64,000 nt of DNA from Craterostigma plantagineum (GCA_027422505.1 JAPQWV010000123.1:1-64000); one strand, 5' to 3'; positions 34,480 to 44,802 are shown, counted from the stretch's first letter. Notes: generated by a model from the letters alone, not told the origin. Numbers and translations: made by a program.

Positions 34480-34486
34480 AAAGAAA
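34480..34486 (-). terminator. interrupted Pol III terminator
   Basis: Gene-sense TTTCTTT after the 34487-34604 gene; no run of four T. Confidence 0.75.
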
Positions 34487-34604
34487 GGGGTGCAACACGA
34501 GGACTTCCCAGGGGTCACCCATCCTAGTACTATTCTCGCTCCAAGCATGCTTAACTTCGGAGTTCTGATGGATTCGGTGCATTAGTGCTGGTATGATCGC
34601 ACCC
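34487..34604 (-). rRNA. 5S rRNA with interrupted terminator
   Basis: Box A GCATGC, IE GGAGCG, box C GGGTGACC, CCGAATCC for CCGGATCC; 118 bp. T-run broken to TTTCTTT (34480-34486). Confidence 0.92.
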
Positions 34605-34875
34605 ATTTAGTTAATTGAGCGTACTTGTTTTGCATGTACGGGTAAAAATGTAATGAAAGTAAGCAATAAAGACCCGCGAGTTGCTCGGAAACCACGTCAG
34701 TTCGTGAACGTCGCAGTCCTAGATGTCGCGTATTTTTAACGAAATATATATAGTACGGTGCACTATTCATGTGATTTTATACAAAATTTAGATTTCCGAA
34801 ATCATAGGTGTTGAGAGTGGAAAGTAACACCGTCACTTCATTGCAAAATTAATGTATGTATCACGCGTAAAAAAA

Positions 34876-34988
34876 GGGCAACGAGGACTTCCCAGGGGGT
34901 CACCCATCCTAGTACTATTCTCGCCCAAGCATGCTTAACTTCGGAGTTCTGATGGATCCGGTGCATTAGTGCTGGTATGATCGCACCC
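34876..34988 (-). rRNA. 5S rRNA, damaged 3' end
   Basis: Box A GCATGC, IE GGGCG, box C GGGTGACC; 113 bp. The 3' end reads CCTCGTTGCCC, having lost bases that form helix I, and the 3' spacer lacks about 8 bp (AATGTATGTATCACG). Confidence 0.9.
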
Positions 34989-35263
34989 ATTTAGTTAATT
35001 GAGCGTACTTGTTTTGCATGTACGTGTGAAAATGTAATGAAAGTAAGCAACAACGGCGCGTTGCTCGGAAACCACGCCAGTTCGTGAACGTCGCAGTCCT
35101 AGATGTCGCGTATTTTTAACGAAATATATATAGTACGGAGCACTATTCATGTGATTTTATACAAAATTGAGATTTCCGAAATCCATAGGTGTTGAGAGTG
35201 GAAAGTAACACCGTCACTTCATTGCAAAATTAATGTCTGAGGGATGTTATCACGCGTAAAAAA

Positions 35264-35380
35264 GGGGTGCAACACGAGGACTTCCCAGGGGTCACCCATC
35301 CTAGTACTATTCTCAGCCAAACATGCTTAACTTCGGAGTTCTGATGGATCCGGTGCATTAGTGCTGGTATGATTGCACCC
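35264..35380 (-). rRNA. 5S rRNA
   Basis: Box A GCATGT, IE GGCTG, box C GGGTGACC; 5' GGGTGCAATC; 117 bp. Related to 33300-33417 five units away. Confidence 0.94.
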
Positions 35381-35659
35381 ATTTAGTTAATTGAGCGTAC
35401 TTGTTTTGCATGTACGGGTAAAAATATAATGAAAGTAAGCAATAAAGACCCGCGAGTTGCTCGGAAACCACGTCAGTTCGTGAACGTCGCAGTCCTAGAT
35501 GTCGCGTATTTTAACGAAATATATATAGTACGGTGCACTATTCATGTGATTTTATACAAAATTTAGATTTCCGAAATCCATAGGTGTTGAGAGTGGAAAG
35601 TAACACCGTCACTTCATTGCAAAATTAATGTCTGAGGGATGTTATCACGCGTAAAAAAA

Positions 35660-35777
35660 GGGGTGCAACACGAGGACTTCCCAGGGGTCACCCATCCTAG
35701 TACTATTCTCAGTCCAAGCATGCTTAACTTCGGAGTTCTGATGGATCCGGTGCATTAGTGCTGGTATGATCGCACCC
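35660..35777 (-). rRNA. 5S rRNA
   Basis: Box A GCATGC, IE GGACTG, box C GGGTGACC; 118 bp. Confidence 0.94.
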
Positions 35778-36055
35778 ATTTAGTTAATTGAGCGTACTTG
35801 TTTTGCATGTACGGGTAAAAATGTAATGAAAGTAAGCAATAAAGACCCGCGAGTTGCTCGAAACCACGTCAGTTCGTGAACGTCGCAGTCCTAGATGTCG
35901 CGTATTTTTAACGAAATATATATAGTACGGTGCACTATTCATGTGATTTTATACAAAATTAGATTTCCGAAATCCATAGGTGTTGAGAGTGGAAAGTAAC
36001 ACCGTCACTTCATTGCAAAATTAATGTCTGAGGGATGTTATCACGCGTAAAAAAA

Positions 36056-36174
36056 GGGGTGCAACAGGAGGACTTCCCAGGGGATCACCCATCCTAGTAC
36101 TATTCTCAGTCCAAGCATGCTTAACTTCGGAGTTCTGATGGATCCGGTGCATTAGTGCTGGTATGATCGCACCC
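36056..36174 (-). rRNA. 5S rRNA
   Basis: Box A GCATGC, IE GGACTG, box C GGGTGATC; CTCCTGTTGC 3' variant; 119 bp. Confidence 0.94.
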
Positions 36175-36453
36175 ATTTAGTTAATTGAGCGTACTTGTTT
36201 TGCATGTACGGGTAAAAATGTAATGAAAGTAAGCAATAAAGACCCGCGAGTTGCTCGGAAACCACGTCAGTTCGTGAACGTCGCAGTCCTAGATGTCGCG
36301 TATTTTTAACGAAATATATATAGTACGGAGCACTATTCATGTGATTTTATACAAAATTTAGATTTGCGAAATCCATAGGTGTTGAGAGTGGAAAGTAACA
36401 CCGTCACTTCATTGCAAAATTAATGTCTGAGGGATGTTATCACGCGTAAAAAA

Positions 36454-36570
36454 GGTGTGCAACACGAGGACTTCCCAGGGGTCACCCATCCTAGTACTAT
36501 TCTCATCCAAACATGCTTAACTTCGGAGTTCTGATGGATCCGGTGCATTAGTGCTGGTATGATCGCACCC
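36454..36570 (-). rRNA. 5S rRNA
   Basis: Box A GCATGT, IE GGATG, box C GGGTGACC; 3' end GCACACC; 117 bp. Confidence 0.93.
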
Positions 36571-36851
36571 ATTTAGTTAATTGAGCGTACTTGTTTTGCA
36601 TGTACGGGTAAAAATTTAATGAAAGTAAGCAATAAAGACCCGCGAGTTGCTCGGAAACCACGTCAGTTCGTGAACGTCGCAGTCCTAGATGTCGCGTATT
36701 TTTTACGAAATATATATAGTACGGAGCACTATTCATGTGATTTTATACAAAATTGAGATTTCCGAAATCCATAGGTGTTGAGAGTGGAAAGTAACACCGT
36801 CACTTCATTGCAAAATTAATGTCTGAGGGATGTTATCACGCGTAAAAAAAA

Positions 36852-36970
36852 GGGGTGCAACACGAGGACTTCCCAGGGGATCACCCATCCTAGTACTATT
36901 CTCAGTCCAAGCATGCTTAACTTCGGAGTTCTGATGGATCCGGTGCATTAGTGCTGGTATGATCGCACCC
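36852..36970 (-). rRNA. 5S rRNA
   Basis: Box A GCATGC, IE GGACTG, box C GGGTGATC; 119 bp. Confidence 0.94.
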
Positions 36971-37248
36971 ATTTAGTTAATTGAGCGTACTTGTTTTGCA
37001 TGTACGGGTAAAAATGTAATGAAAGTAAGCAATAAAGACCCGCGAGTTGCTCGAAACCACGTCAGTTCGTGAACGTCGCAGTCCTAGATGTCGCGTATTT
37101 TTAACGAAATATATATAGTACGGTGCACTATTCATGTGATTTTATACAAAATTGAGATTTGCGAAATCATAGGTGTTGAGAGTGGAAAGTAACACCGTCA
37201 CTTCATTGCAAAATTAATGTCTGAGGGATGTTATCACGCGTAAAAAAA

Positions 37249-37365
37249 GGGGTGCAACACGAGGACTTCCCAGGGGTCACCCATCCTAGTACTATTCTCA
37301 TCCAAGCATGCTTAACTTCGGAGTTCTGATGGATCCGGTGCATTAGTGCTGGTATGATCGCACCC
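37249..37365 (-). rRNA. 5S rRNA
   Basis: Box A GCATGC, IE GGATG, box C GGGTGACC; 117 bp. Confidence 0.94.
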
Positions 37366-37646
37366 ATTTAGTTAATTGAGCGTACTTGTTTTGCATGTAC
37401 GGGTAAAAATGTAATGAAAGTAAGCAATAAAGACCCGCGAGTTGCTCGGAAACCACGTCAGTTCGTGAACGTCGCAGTCCTAGATGTCGCGTATTTTTAA
37501 CGAAATATATATAGTACGGTGCACTATTCATGTGATTTTATACAAAATTTGAGATTTTCGAAATCCATAGGTGTTGAGAGTGGAAAGTAACACCGTCACT
37601 TCATTGCAAAATTAATGTCTGAGGGATGTTATCACGCGTAAAAAAA

Positions 37647-37767
37647 GGGTGCAACACGAGGACTTCCCAGGGGTCACCCATCCTAGTACTATTCTCAGTC
37701 CAAGCATGCTTAACTTCGGAGTTCTGATGGATCGATCCGGTGCATTAGTGCTGGTATGATCGCACCC
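37647..37767 (-). rRNA. 5S rRNA with 4-bp duplication
   Basis: Box A GCATGC, IE GGACTG, box C GGGTGACC; 121 bp. GATC is duplicated (CCGGATCGATCC) in the helix II/III region. Confidence 0.92.
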
Positions 37768-38043
37768 ATTTAGTTAATTGAGCGTACTTGGTTTGCATGT
37801 ACGGGAAATATAATGAAAGTAAGCAATAAAGACCCGCGAGTTGCTCGAAAACCACGTCAGTTCGTGAACGTCGCAGTCCTAGATGTCGCGTATTTTTAAC
37901 GAAATATATATAGTACGGTGCACTATTCATGTGATTTTATACAAAATTTAGATTTCCGAAATCCATAGGTGTTGAGAGTGGAAAGTAACACCGTCACTTC
38001 ATTGCAAAATTAATGTCTGAGGGATGTTATCACGCGTAAAAAA

Positions 38044-38161
38044 GGGGTGCAACACGAGGACTTCCCAGGGGGCCAACCATCCTAGTACTACTCTCGCCCA
38101 AGCATGCTTAACTTCGGAGTTCTGATGGATCCGGTGCATTAGTGCTGGTATGATCGCACCC
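38044..38161 (-). rRNA. 5S rRNA
   Basis: Box A GCATGC, IE GGGCGAGAGTAGTAC, box C GGTTGGCC; 118 bp. Confidence 0.94.
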
Positions 38162-38436
38162 ATTTAGTTAATTGAGCGTACTTGTTTTGCATGTACGTGT
38201 GAAAATGTAATGAAAGTATGCAACAAAGGCGCGTTGCTCGGAACCACGCCTTTTCGTGAACGTCGCAGTCCTAGATGTCGCGTATTTTTAACGAAATATA
38301 TATAGTACGGAGCACTATTCATGTGATTTTATACAAAATTGAGATTTTCGAAATCCATAGGTGTTGAGAGTGGAAAGTAACACCGTCACTTCATTGCAAA
38401 ATTAATGTCTGAGGGATGTTATCACGCGTAAAAAAA

Positions 38437-38554
38437 GGGGTGCAACACGAGGACTTCCCAGGGGTCACCCATCCTAGTACTATTCTCAGTCCAAGCATGC
38501 TTAACTTCGGAGTTCTGATGGATCCGGTGCATTAGTGCTGGTATGATCGCACCC
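38437..38554 (-). rRNA. 5S rRNA
   Basis: Box A GCATGC, IE GGACTG, box C GGGTGACC; 118 bp. Confidence 0.94.
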
Positions 38555-38833
38555 ATTTAGTTAATTGAGCGTACTTGTTTTGCATGTACGGGTAAAAATG
38601 TAATGAAAGTAAGCAATAAAGACCCGCGAGTTGCTCGGAAACCACGTCAGTTCGTGAACGTCGCAGTCCTAGATGTCGCGTATTTTTAACGAAATATATA
38701 TAGTACGGTGCACTATTCATGTGATTTTATACAAAATTTAGATTTCCGAAAGCATAGGTGTTGAGAGTGGAAAGTAACACCGTCACTTCATTGCAAAATT
38801 AATGTCCGAGGGATGTTATCACGCGTAAAAAAA

Positions 38834-38951
38834 GGGGTGCAACACGAGGACTTCCCAGGGGGTCAACCATCCTAGTATTATTCTCGCCCAAGCATGCTTA
38901 ACTTCGGAGTTCTGATGGATCCGGTGCATTAGTGCTGGTATGATCGCACCC
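38834..38951 (-). rRNA. 5S rRNA
   Basis: Box A GCATGC, IE GGGCG, box C GGTTGACC; 118 bp. Confidence 0.94.
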
Positions 38952-39226
38952 ATTTAGTTAATTGAGCGTAGTTGTTTTGCTTGTACGGTGAAAATGTAAT
39001 GAAAGTAAGCAACAGACGGCGCGTTGCTCGGGAACCACGCCAGTTCGTGAACGTCGCAGTCCTAGATGTCGCGTATTTTTAACGAAATATATATAGTACG
39101 GAGCACTATTCATGTGATTTTATACAAAATTGAGATTTCCGAAATCCATAGGTGTTGAGAGTGGAAAGTAACACCGTCACTTCATTGCAAAATTAATGTC
39201 TGAGGGATGTTATCACGCGTAAAAAA

Positions 39227-39343
39227 GGGGTGCAACACGAGGACTTCCCAGGGGTCACCCATCCTAGTACTATTCTCAGCCAAACATGCTTAACTTCGGA
39301 GTTCTGATGGATCCGGTGCATTAGTGCTGGTATGATCGCACCC
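39227..39343 (-). rRNA. 5S rRNA
   Basis: Box A GCATGT, IE GGCTG, box C GGGTGACC; 117 bp. Confidence 0.94.
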
Positions 39344-39622
39344 ATTTAGTTAATTGAGCGTACTTGTTTTGCATGTACGGGTAAAAATGTAATGAAAGTA
39401 AGCAATAAAGACCCGCGAGTTGCTCGGAAACCACGTCAGTTCGTGAACGTCGCAGTCCTAGATGTCGCGTATTTTTAACGAAATATATATAGTACGGAGC
39501 ACTATTCATGTGATTTTTTACAAAATTGAGATTTGCGAAATCCATAGGTGTTGAGAGTGGAAAGTAACACCGTCACTTCATTGCAAAATTAATGTCTGAG
39601 GGATGTTATCACGCGTAAAAAA

Positions 39623-39738
39623 GGGGTGCAACACGAGGACTTCCCAGGGGTCACCCATCCTAGTATTACTCTCGCCCAAGCATGCTTAACTTCGGAGTTC
39701 TGATGGATCGGTGCATTAGTGCTGGTATGATCGCACCC
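39623..39738 (-). rRNA. 5S rRNA
   Basis: Box A GCATGC, IE GGGCGAGAGTAATAC, box C GGGTGACC; ACCGATCC is one base short; 116 bp. Confidence 0.93.
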
Positions 39739-40016
39739 ATTTAGTTAATTGAGCGTACTTGTTTTGCTTGTACGGGTAAAAATGTAATGAAAGTAAGCAA
39801 TAAAGACCGGCGCGTTGCTCGGGAACCACGTCAGTTCGTGAACGTCGCAGTCCTAGATGTCGCGTATTTTAACGAAATATATATAGTACGGAGCACTATT
39901 CATGTGATTTTATACAAAATTGAGATTTCCGAAATTCATAGGTGTTGAGAGTGGAAAGTAACACCGTCACTTCATTGCAAAATTAATGTCGAGGGATGTT
40001 ATCACGCGTAAAAAAA

Positions 40017-40133
40017 GGGGTGCAACACGAGGACTTCCCAGGGGGTCAACCATCCTAGTATATTCTCGCCCAAGCATGCTTAACGTCGGAGTTCTGATGG
40101 ATCCGGTGCATTAGTGCTGGTATGATCGCACCC
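40017..40133 (-). rRNA. 5S rRNA
   Basis: Box A GCATGC, IE GGGCG then AGAATATACT, box C GGTTGACC, CCGACGTT; 117 bp. Confidence 0.93.
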
Positions 40134-40408
40134 ATTTAGTTAATTGAGCGTACTTGTTTTGCATGTACGGGTGAAAATGTAATGAAAGTAAGCAACAACC
40201 GCGCGTTGCTCGGGAACCACGCCAGTTCGTGAACGTCGCAGTCCTAGATGTCGCGTATTTTTAACGAAATATATATAGTACGGAGCACTATTCATGTGAT
40301 TTTATACAAAATTGAGATTTTCGAAATCCATAGGTGTTGAGAGTGGAAAGTAACACCGTCACTTCATTGCAAAATTAATGTCTGAGGGATGTTATCACGC
40401 GTAAAAAA

Positions 40409-40525
40409 GGTGTGCAACACGAGGACTTCCCAGGGGTCACCCATCCTAGTACTATTCTCACCCAAACATGCTTAACTTCGGAGTTCTGATGGATCCGGTG
40501 CATTAGTGCTGGTATGATCGCACCC
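40409..40525 (-). rRNA. 5S rRNA
   Basis: Box A GCATGT, IE GGGTG, box C GGGTGACC; 3' end GCACACC; 117 bp. Confidence 0.93.
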
Positions 40526-40804
40526 ATTTAGTTAATTGAGCGTACTTGTTTTGCATGTACGGGTAAAAATGTAATGAAAGTAAGCAATAAAGACCGCGAG
40601 TTGCTCGGAAACCACGTCAGTTCGTGAACGTCGCAGTCCTAGATGTCGCGTATTTTTAACGAAATATATATAGTACGGTGCACTATTCATGTGATTTTAT
40701 ACAAAATTGAGATTTCCGAAATCCATAGGTGTTGAGAGTGGAAAGTAACACCGTCACTTCATTGCAAAATTAATGTCTGAGGGATGTTATCACGCGTAAA
40801 AAAA

Positions 40805-40922
40805 GGGGTGCAACACGAGGACTTCCCAGGGGGTCAACCATCCTAGTACTATTCTCGCCCAAGCATGCTTAACTTCGGAGTTCTGATGGATCCGGTGCAT
40901 TAGTGCTGGTATGATCGCACCC
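40805..40922 (-). rRNA. 5S rRNA
   Basis: Box A GCATGC, IE GGGCG, box C GGTTGACC; 118 bp. Confidence 0.94.
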
Positions 40923-41195
40923 ATTTAGTTAATTGAGCGTAGTTGTTTTGCTTGTACGGGTGAAAATGTAATGAAAGTAAGCAACAAAGACCGCGTTGCT
41001 CGGAAACCACGTCAGTTCGTGAACGTCGCAGTCCTAGATGTCGCGTATTTTTAACGAAATATATATAGTACGGAGCACTATTCATGTGATTTTATACAAA
41101 ATTGAGATTTCCGAAATCCATAGGTTGAGAGTGGAAAGTAACACCGTCACTTCATTGCAAAATTAATGTCTGAGGATGTTATCACGCGTAAAAAA

Positions 41196-41312
41196 GGGGT
41201 GCAACAGAGGACTTCCCAGGGGGTCACCCATCCTAGTACTATTCTCAGCCAAACATGCTTAACTTCGGAGTTCTGATGGATCCGGTGCATTAGTGCTGGT
41301 ATGATCGCACCC
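41196..41312 (-). rRNA. 5S rRNA
   Basis: Box A GCATGT, IE GGCTG, box C GGGTGACC; CCTCTGTTGC (one base short); 117 bp. Confidence 0.93.
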
Positions 41313-41588
41313 ATTTAGTTAATTGAGCGTACTGTTTTGCATGTACGGGTAAAAATGTAATGAAAGTAAGCAATAAAGACCCGCGAGTTGCTCGGAAACC
41401 ACGTCAGTTCGTGAACGTCGCAGTCCTAGATGTCGCGTATTTTAACGAAATATATATAGTACGGAGCACTATTCATGTGATTTTTTACAAAATTGAGATT
41501 TGCGAAATTCATAGGTGTGGAGAGTGGAAAGTAACACCGTCACTTCATTGCAAAATTAATGTGAGGGATGTTATCACGCGTAAAAAAA

Positions 41589-41705
41589 GGGGTGCAACAG
41601 GAGGACTTCCCGGGGATCACCCATCCTAGTACTATTCTCAGTCCAAGCATGCTTAACTTCGGAGTTCTGATGGATCCGGTGCATTAGTGCTGGTATGATC
41701 GCACC
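41589..41705 (-). rRNA. 5S rRNA
   Basis: Box A GCATGC, IE GGACTG, box C GGGTGATC; 5' end GGTGCG and CCCCGGGAAG each one base short; 117 bp. Confidence 0.93.
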
Positions 41706-41985
41706 ATTTAGTTAATTGAGCGTACTTGTTTTGCATGTACGGGTAAAAATGTAATGAAAGTAAGCAATAAAGACCCGCGAGTTACTCGGAAACCACGTCA
41801 GTTCGTGAACGTCGCAGTCCTAGATGTCGCGTATTTTTAACGAAATATATATAGTACGGTGCACTATTCATGTGATTTTATACAAAATTTAGATTTCCGA
41901 AATCCATAGGTGTTGAGAGTGGAAAGTAACACCGTCACTTCATTGCAAAATTAATGTCTGAGGGATGTTATCACGCGTAAAAAAA

Positions 41986-42102
41986 GGGGTGCAACACGAG
42001 GACTTCCCAGGGGGCCAACCATCCTAGTATTACTCTCGCCCAAGCATGCTTAATTCGGAGTTCTGATGGATCCGGTGCATTAGTGCTGGTATGATCGCAC
42101 CC
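41986..42102 (-). rRNA. 5S rRNA
   Basis: Box A GCATGC preceded by CGAATTAA (one base short), IE GGGCGAGAGTAATAC, box C GGTTGGCC; 117 bp. Confidence 0.93.
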
Positions 42103-42377
42103 ATTTAGTTAATTGAGCGTACTTGTTTTGCATGTACGTGTAAAATGTAATGAAAGTAAGCAACAACGGCGCGTTGCTCGGGAACCACGCCTTGTTCGTG
42201 AACGTCGCAATTCCTAGATGTCGCGTATTTTTAACGAAATATATATAGTACGGAGCACTATTCATGTGATTTTATACAAAATTGAGATTTCGAAATCCAT
42301 AGGTGTTGAGAGTGGAAAGTAACACCGTCACTTCATTGCAAAATTAATGTCTGAGGGATGTTATCACGCGTAAAAAA

Positions 42378-42494
42378 GGGGTGCAACACGAGGACTTCCC
42401 AGGGGTCACCCATCCTAGTACTATTCTCACCCAAACATGCTTAACTTCGGAGTTCTGATGGATCCGGTGCATTAGTGCTGGTATGATCGCACCC
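42378..42494 (-). rRNA. 5S rRNA
   Basis: Box A GCATGT, IE GGGTG, box C GGGTGACC; 117 bp. Confidence 0.94.
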
Positions 42495-42772
42495 ATTTAG
42501 TAATTGAGCGTACTTGTTTTGCATGTACGGGTAAAAATGTAATGAAAGTAAGCAATAAAGACCCGCGAGTTGCTCGGAAACCACGTCAGTTCGTGAACGT
42601 CGCAGTCCTAGATGTCGCGTATTTTTAACGAAATATATATAGTACGGAGCACTATTCATGTGATTTTATACAAAATTGAGATTTCGAAATCCATAGGTGT
42701 TGAGAGTGGAAAGTAACACCGTCACTTCATTGCAAAATTAATGTCTGAGGGATGTTATCACGCGTAAAAAAA

Positions 42773-42891
42773 GGGGTGCAACAAGAGGACTTCCCAGGGG
42801 ATCACCCATCCTAGTACTATTCTCAGTCCAAGCATGCTTAACTTCGGAGTTCTGATGGATCCGGTGCATTAGTGCTGGTATGATCGCACCC
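42773..42891 (-). rRNA. 5S rRNA
   Basis: Box A GCATGC, IE GGACTG, box C GGGTGATC; CTCTTGTTGC 3' variant; 119 bp. Confidence 0.94.
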
Positions 42892-43170
42892 ATTTAGTTA
42901 ATTGAGCGTACTTGTTTTGCATGTACGGGTAAAAATGTAATGAAAGTAAGCAATAAAGACCCGCGAGTTGCTCGGAAACCACGTCAGTTCGTGAACGTCG
43001 CAGTCCTAGATGTCGCGTATTTTTAACGAAATATATATAGTACGGTGCACTATTCATGTGATTTTATACAAAATTTAGATTTCCGAAAGCATAGGTGTTG
43101 AGAGTGGAAAGTAACACCGTCACTTCATTGCAAAATTAATGTCCGAGGGATGTTATCACGCGTAAAAAAA

Positions 43171-43287
43171 GGGGGCAACACGAGGACTTCCCAGGGGGTC
43201 AACCATCCTAGTATTATTCTCGCCCAAGCACGCTTAACGTCGGAGTTCTGATGGATCCGGTGCATTAGTGCTGGTATGATCGCACCC
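43171..43287 (-). rRNA. 5S rRNA, last minus copy, upstream flank replaced
   Basis: Box A GCGTGC, IE GGGCG, box C GGTTGACC, CCGACGTT; 3' end GTTGCCCCC lacks the A of GCACCC; 117 bp. Only 20 bp of normal 5' flank remain before the divergent inversion junction, so any promoter element beyond -20 is missing or foreign. Confidence 0.92.
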
Positions 43288-43498
43288 ATTTAGTTAATTG
43301 AGCGTAGGAAATCTCAATTTTGTATAAAATCACATGAATAGTGCTCCGTACTATATATATTTCGTTAAAAATACGCGACATCTAGGACTGCGACGTTCAC
43401 GAACTGACGGTTTTTCCGAGCAACTCGCGGTCTTTATTGCTTACTTTCATTACATTTTTACCCGTACATGCAAAACAAGTACGCTCAATTAACTAAAT
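43288..43498. other. divergent spacer containing the second orientation flip
   Basis: A 211-bp interval between two 5S genes whose 5' ends face each other. It consists of 20 bp of minus-gene upstream flank (AGTTAATTGAGCGTA region) joined to a plus-orientation spacer that enters at GGAAATCTC. Divergent 5S genes are unusual in a plant head-to-tail array. Confidence 0.9.
43302..43312. other. inversion junction 2
   Basis: Minus-orientation flank runs through GAGCGTAG (expected to continue TTGTTTTGC) and switches at 43307/43308 to plus-orientation GGAAATCTCAATTTTG. One shared G at 43307. Confidence 0.9.
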
Positions 43499-43614
43499 GG
43501 GTGCGATCATACCAGCACTAATGCACCGGATCCATCAGAACTCCGAAGTTAAGCATGCTTGGATGAGAATAGTACTAGGATGGGTGACCCCTGGGAAGTC
43601 CTCTGTTGCACCCC
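43499..43614 (+). rRNA. 5S rRNA, first copy of block 3
   Basis: Box A GCATGC, IE GGATG, box C GGGTGACC; CCTCTGTTGC is one base short; 116 bp. Confidence 0.93.
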
Positions 43615-43888
43615 TTTTTTACGCGTGATAACATCCCTCAGACATTAATTTTGCAATGAAGTGACGGTGTTACTTTCCACTCTCAACACCTATGGATTTC
43701 GAAATCTCAATTTTGTATAAAATCACATGAATAGTGCTCCGTACTATATATATTTCGTTAAAAATACGCGACATCTAGGACTGCGACGTTCACGAACTGA
43801 CGTGGTTTCCGAGCAACGCGCCTTTTTTGCTTACTTTCATTACATTTTTCACCGTACATGCAAAACAAGTACGCTCAATTAACTAAAT

Positions 43889-44006
43889 GGGTGCGATCAT
43901 ACCAGCACTAATGCACCGGATCCATCAGAACTCCGACGTTAAGCGTGCTTGGGCGAGAATAGTACTAGGATGGTTGACCCCCTGGGAAGTCCTCGTGTTG
44001 CACCCC
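43889..44006 (+). rRNA. 5S rRNA
   Basis: Box A GCGTGC, IE GGGCGAGAATAG, box C GGTTGACC, CCGACGTT; 118 bp. Confidence 0.94.
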
Positions 44007-44286
44007 TTTTTTTACGCGTGATAACATCCCTCAGACATTAATTTTGCAATGAAGTGACGGTGTTACTTTCCACTCTCAACACCTATGGATTTCGGAAATC
44101 TACATTTTGTATAAAATAACATGAATAGTGCACCGTACTATATATATTTCGTTAAAAATACGCGACATCTAGGACTGCGACGTTCACGAACTGACGTGGT
44201 TTCCGAGCAACTCGCGGGTCTTTATTGCTTACTTTCATTACATTTTTACCCGTACATGCAAAACAAGTACGCTCAATTAACTAAAT

Positions 44287-44404
44287 GGGTGCGATCATAC
44301 CAGCACTAATGCACCGGATCCATCAGAACTCCGAAGTTAAGCATGCTTGGACTGAGAATAGTACTAGGATGGGTGATCCCCTGGGAAGTCCTCTTGTTGC
44401 ACCC
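44287..44404 (+). rRNA. 5S rRNA
   Basis: Box A GCATGC, IE GGACTG, box C GGGTGATC; CTCTTGTTGC 3' variant; 118 bp. Followed by a nine-T terminator. Confidence 0.95.
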
Positions 44405-44413
44405 TTTTTTTTT
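44405..44413 (+). terminator. Pol III T-run terminator (representative)
   Basis: Nine T directly after GCACCC of the 44287 gene, then ACGCG. Nearly every copy has an uninterrupted run of 5-9 T here, which fits the known RNA polymerase III requirement of about four or more T. Confidence 0.9.
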
Positions 44414-44538
44414 ACGCGTGATAACATCCCTCAGACATTAATTTTGCAATGAAGTGACGGTGTTACTTTCCACTCTCAACACCTATGGATTTCGGAAATC
44501 TCAATTTTGTATAAAATCACATGAATAGTGCTCCGTAC

Positions 44539-44547
44539 TATATATAT
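44539..44547 (+). promoter_or_regulatory. conserved TATATATAT tract (representative)
   Basis: The alternating TA tract lies 140-148 bp before the 44687 gene start and is kept in almost all spacers. Plant 5S genes are reported to have a TATA-like element near -28; this one is much too far upstream for that role, so its function is unknown. Confidence 0.5.
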
Positions 44548-44658
44548 TTCGTTAAAAATACGCGACATCTAGGACTGCGACGTTCACGAACTGACGTGGT
44601 TTCCGAGCAACTCGCGGGTCTTTATTGCTTACTTTCATTACATTTTTACCCGTACATG

Positions 44659-44686
44659 CAAAACAAGTACGCTCAATTAACTAAAT
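44659..44686 (+). promoter_or_regulatory. 5' flank -28 to -1 (representative)
   Basis: AT-rich sequence containing CGCTCAATTAACTAAAT just before GGGTGC. It is highly conserved between copies. There is no TATATA at -28 and T rather than C at -1. A GC dinucleotide lies near -16. This suggests a non-standard upstream element, or reliance on the internal promoter (inference). Confidence 0.55.
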
Positions 44687-44802
44687 GGGTGCGATCATAC
44701 CAGCACTAATGCACCGGATCCATCAGAACTCCGAAGTTAAGCATGCTTGGGTGAGAATAGTACTAGGATGGGTGACCCCTGGGAAGTCCTCGTGTTGCAC
44801 CC
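44687..44802 (+). rRNA. 5S rRNA
   Basis: Box A GCATGC, IE GGGTG, box C GGGTGACC; 116 bp. Confidence 0.94.

Larger units (their letters stand above)
1342..43307 (-). repeat. 5S rDNA tandem block 2 (107 copies, minus strand)
   Basis: Head-to-tail units of 392-402 bp, all transcribed leftward, counted from 5' gene ends at 1620 through 43287. Two units are shortened to about 245 bp by the same deletion. Units between about 12 and 31 kb are the most uniform; 1.3-5.3 kb and 32-43 kb are more mixed. Two spacer classes occur. Class A has GCAATAAAGACCCGCGAG with GGAAACCACGTCAG (plus-strand reading). Class B has CAACAA(A)GGCGCG with GGGAACCACGCC. Class B usually accompanies genes with GGGCG in the IE. 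Confidence 0.95.
44405..44686 (+). other. 5S intergenic spacer, class A (representative)
   Basis: 282 bp between two genes. In order it holds the T-run, ACGCGTGATAACATCC, a region around GTTACTTTCCACTC, a short inverted motif GATTTCGGAAATC, the AT tract, GCGACATCTAGGACTGCG, the class A segment with GAACTGACGTGG and GAGCAACTCGCGGG, and the pre-gene ACGCTCAATTAACTAAAT. No coding potential is credible. Confidence 0.9.

Noticed and set aside
41360..41629. 89-codon plus-strand frame in a minus-strand unit
   Set aside because: Antisense reading through spacer and 5S gene, opened by one-base deletions in that unit.
1342..43307. CRISPR-like regular array
   Set aside because: The period is about 397 bp, both the gene and the spacer repeat, and the content is 5S rRNA; there are no unique spacers or cas genes.
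44121..44309. A 61-62 codon open frame (starting MNSAPYYIYF) repeated about 100 times along both strands
   Set aside because: It starts in the 5S spacer and ends at the TAA inside the 5S gene (CACTAATG). It recurs because the DNA repeats, is broken in many units by one-base changes, and has no coding pattern of variation. It is a shadow of the rDNA repeat.
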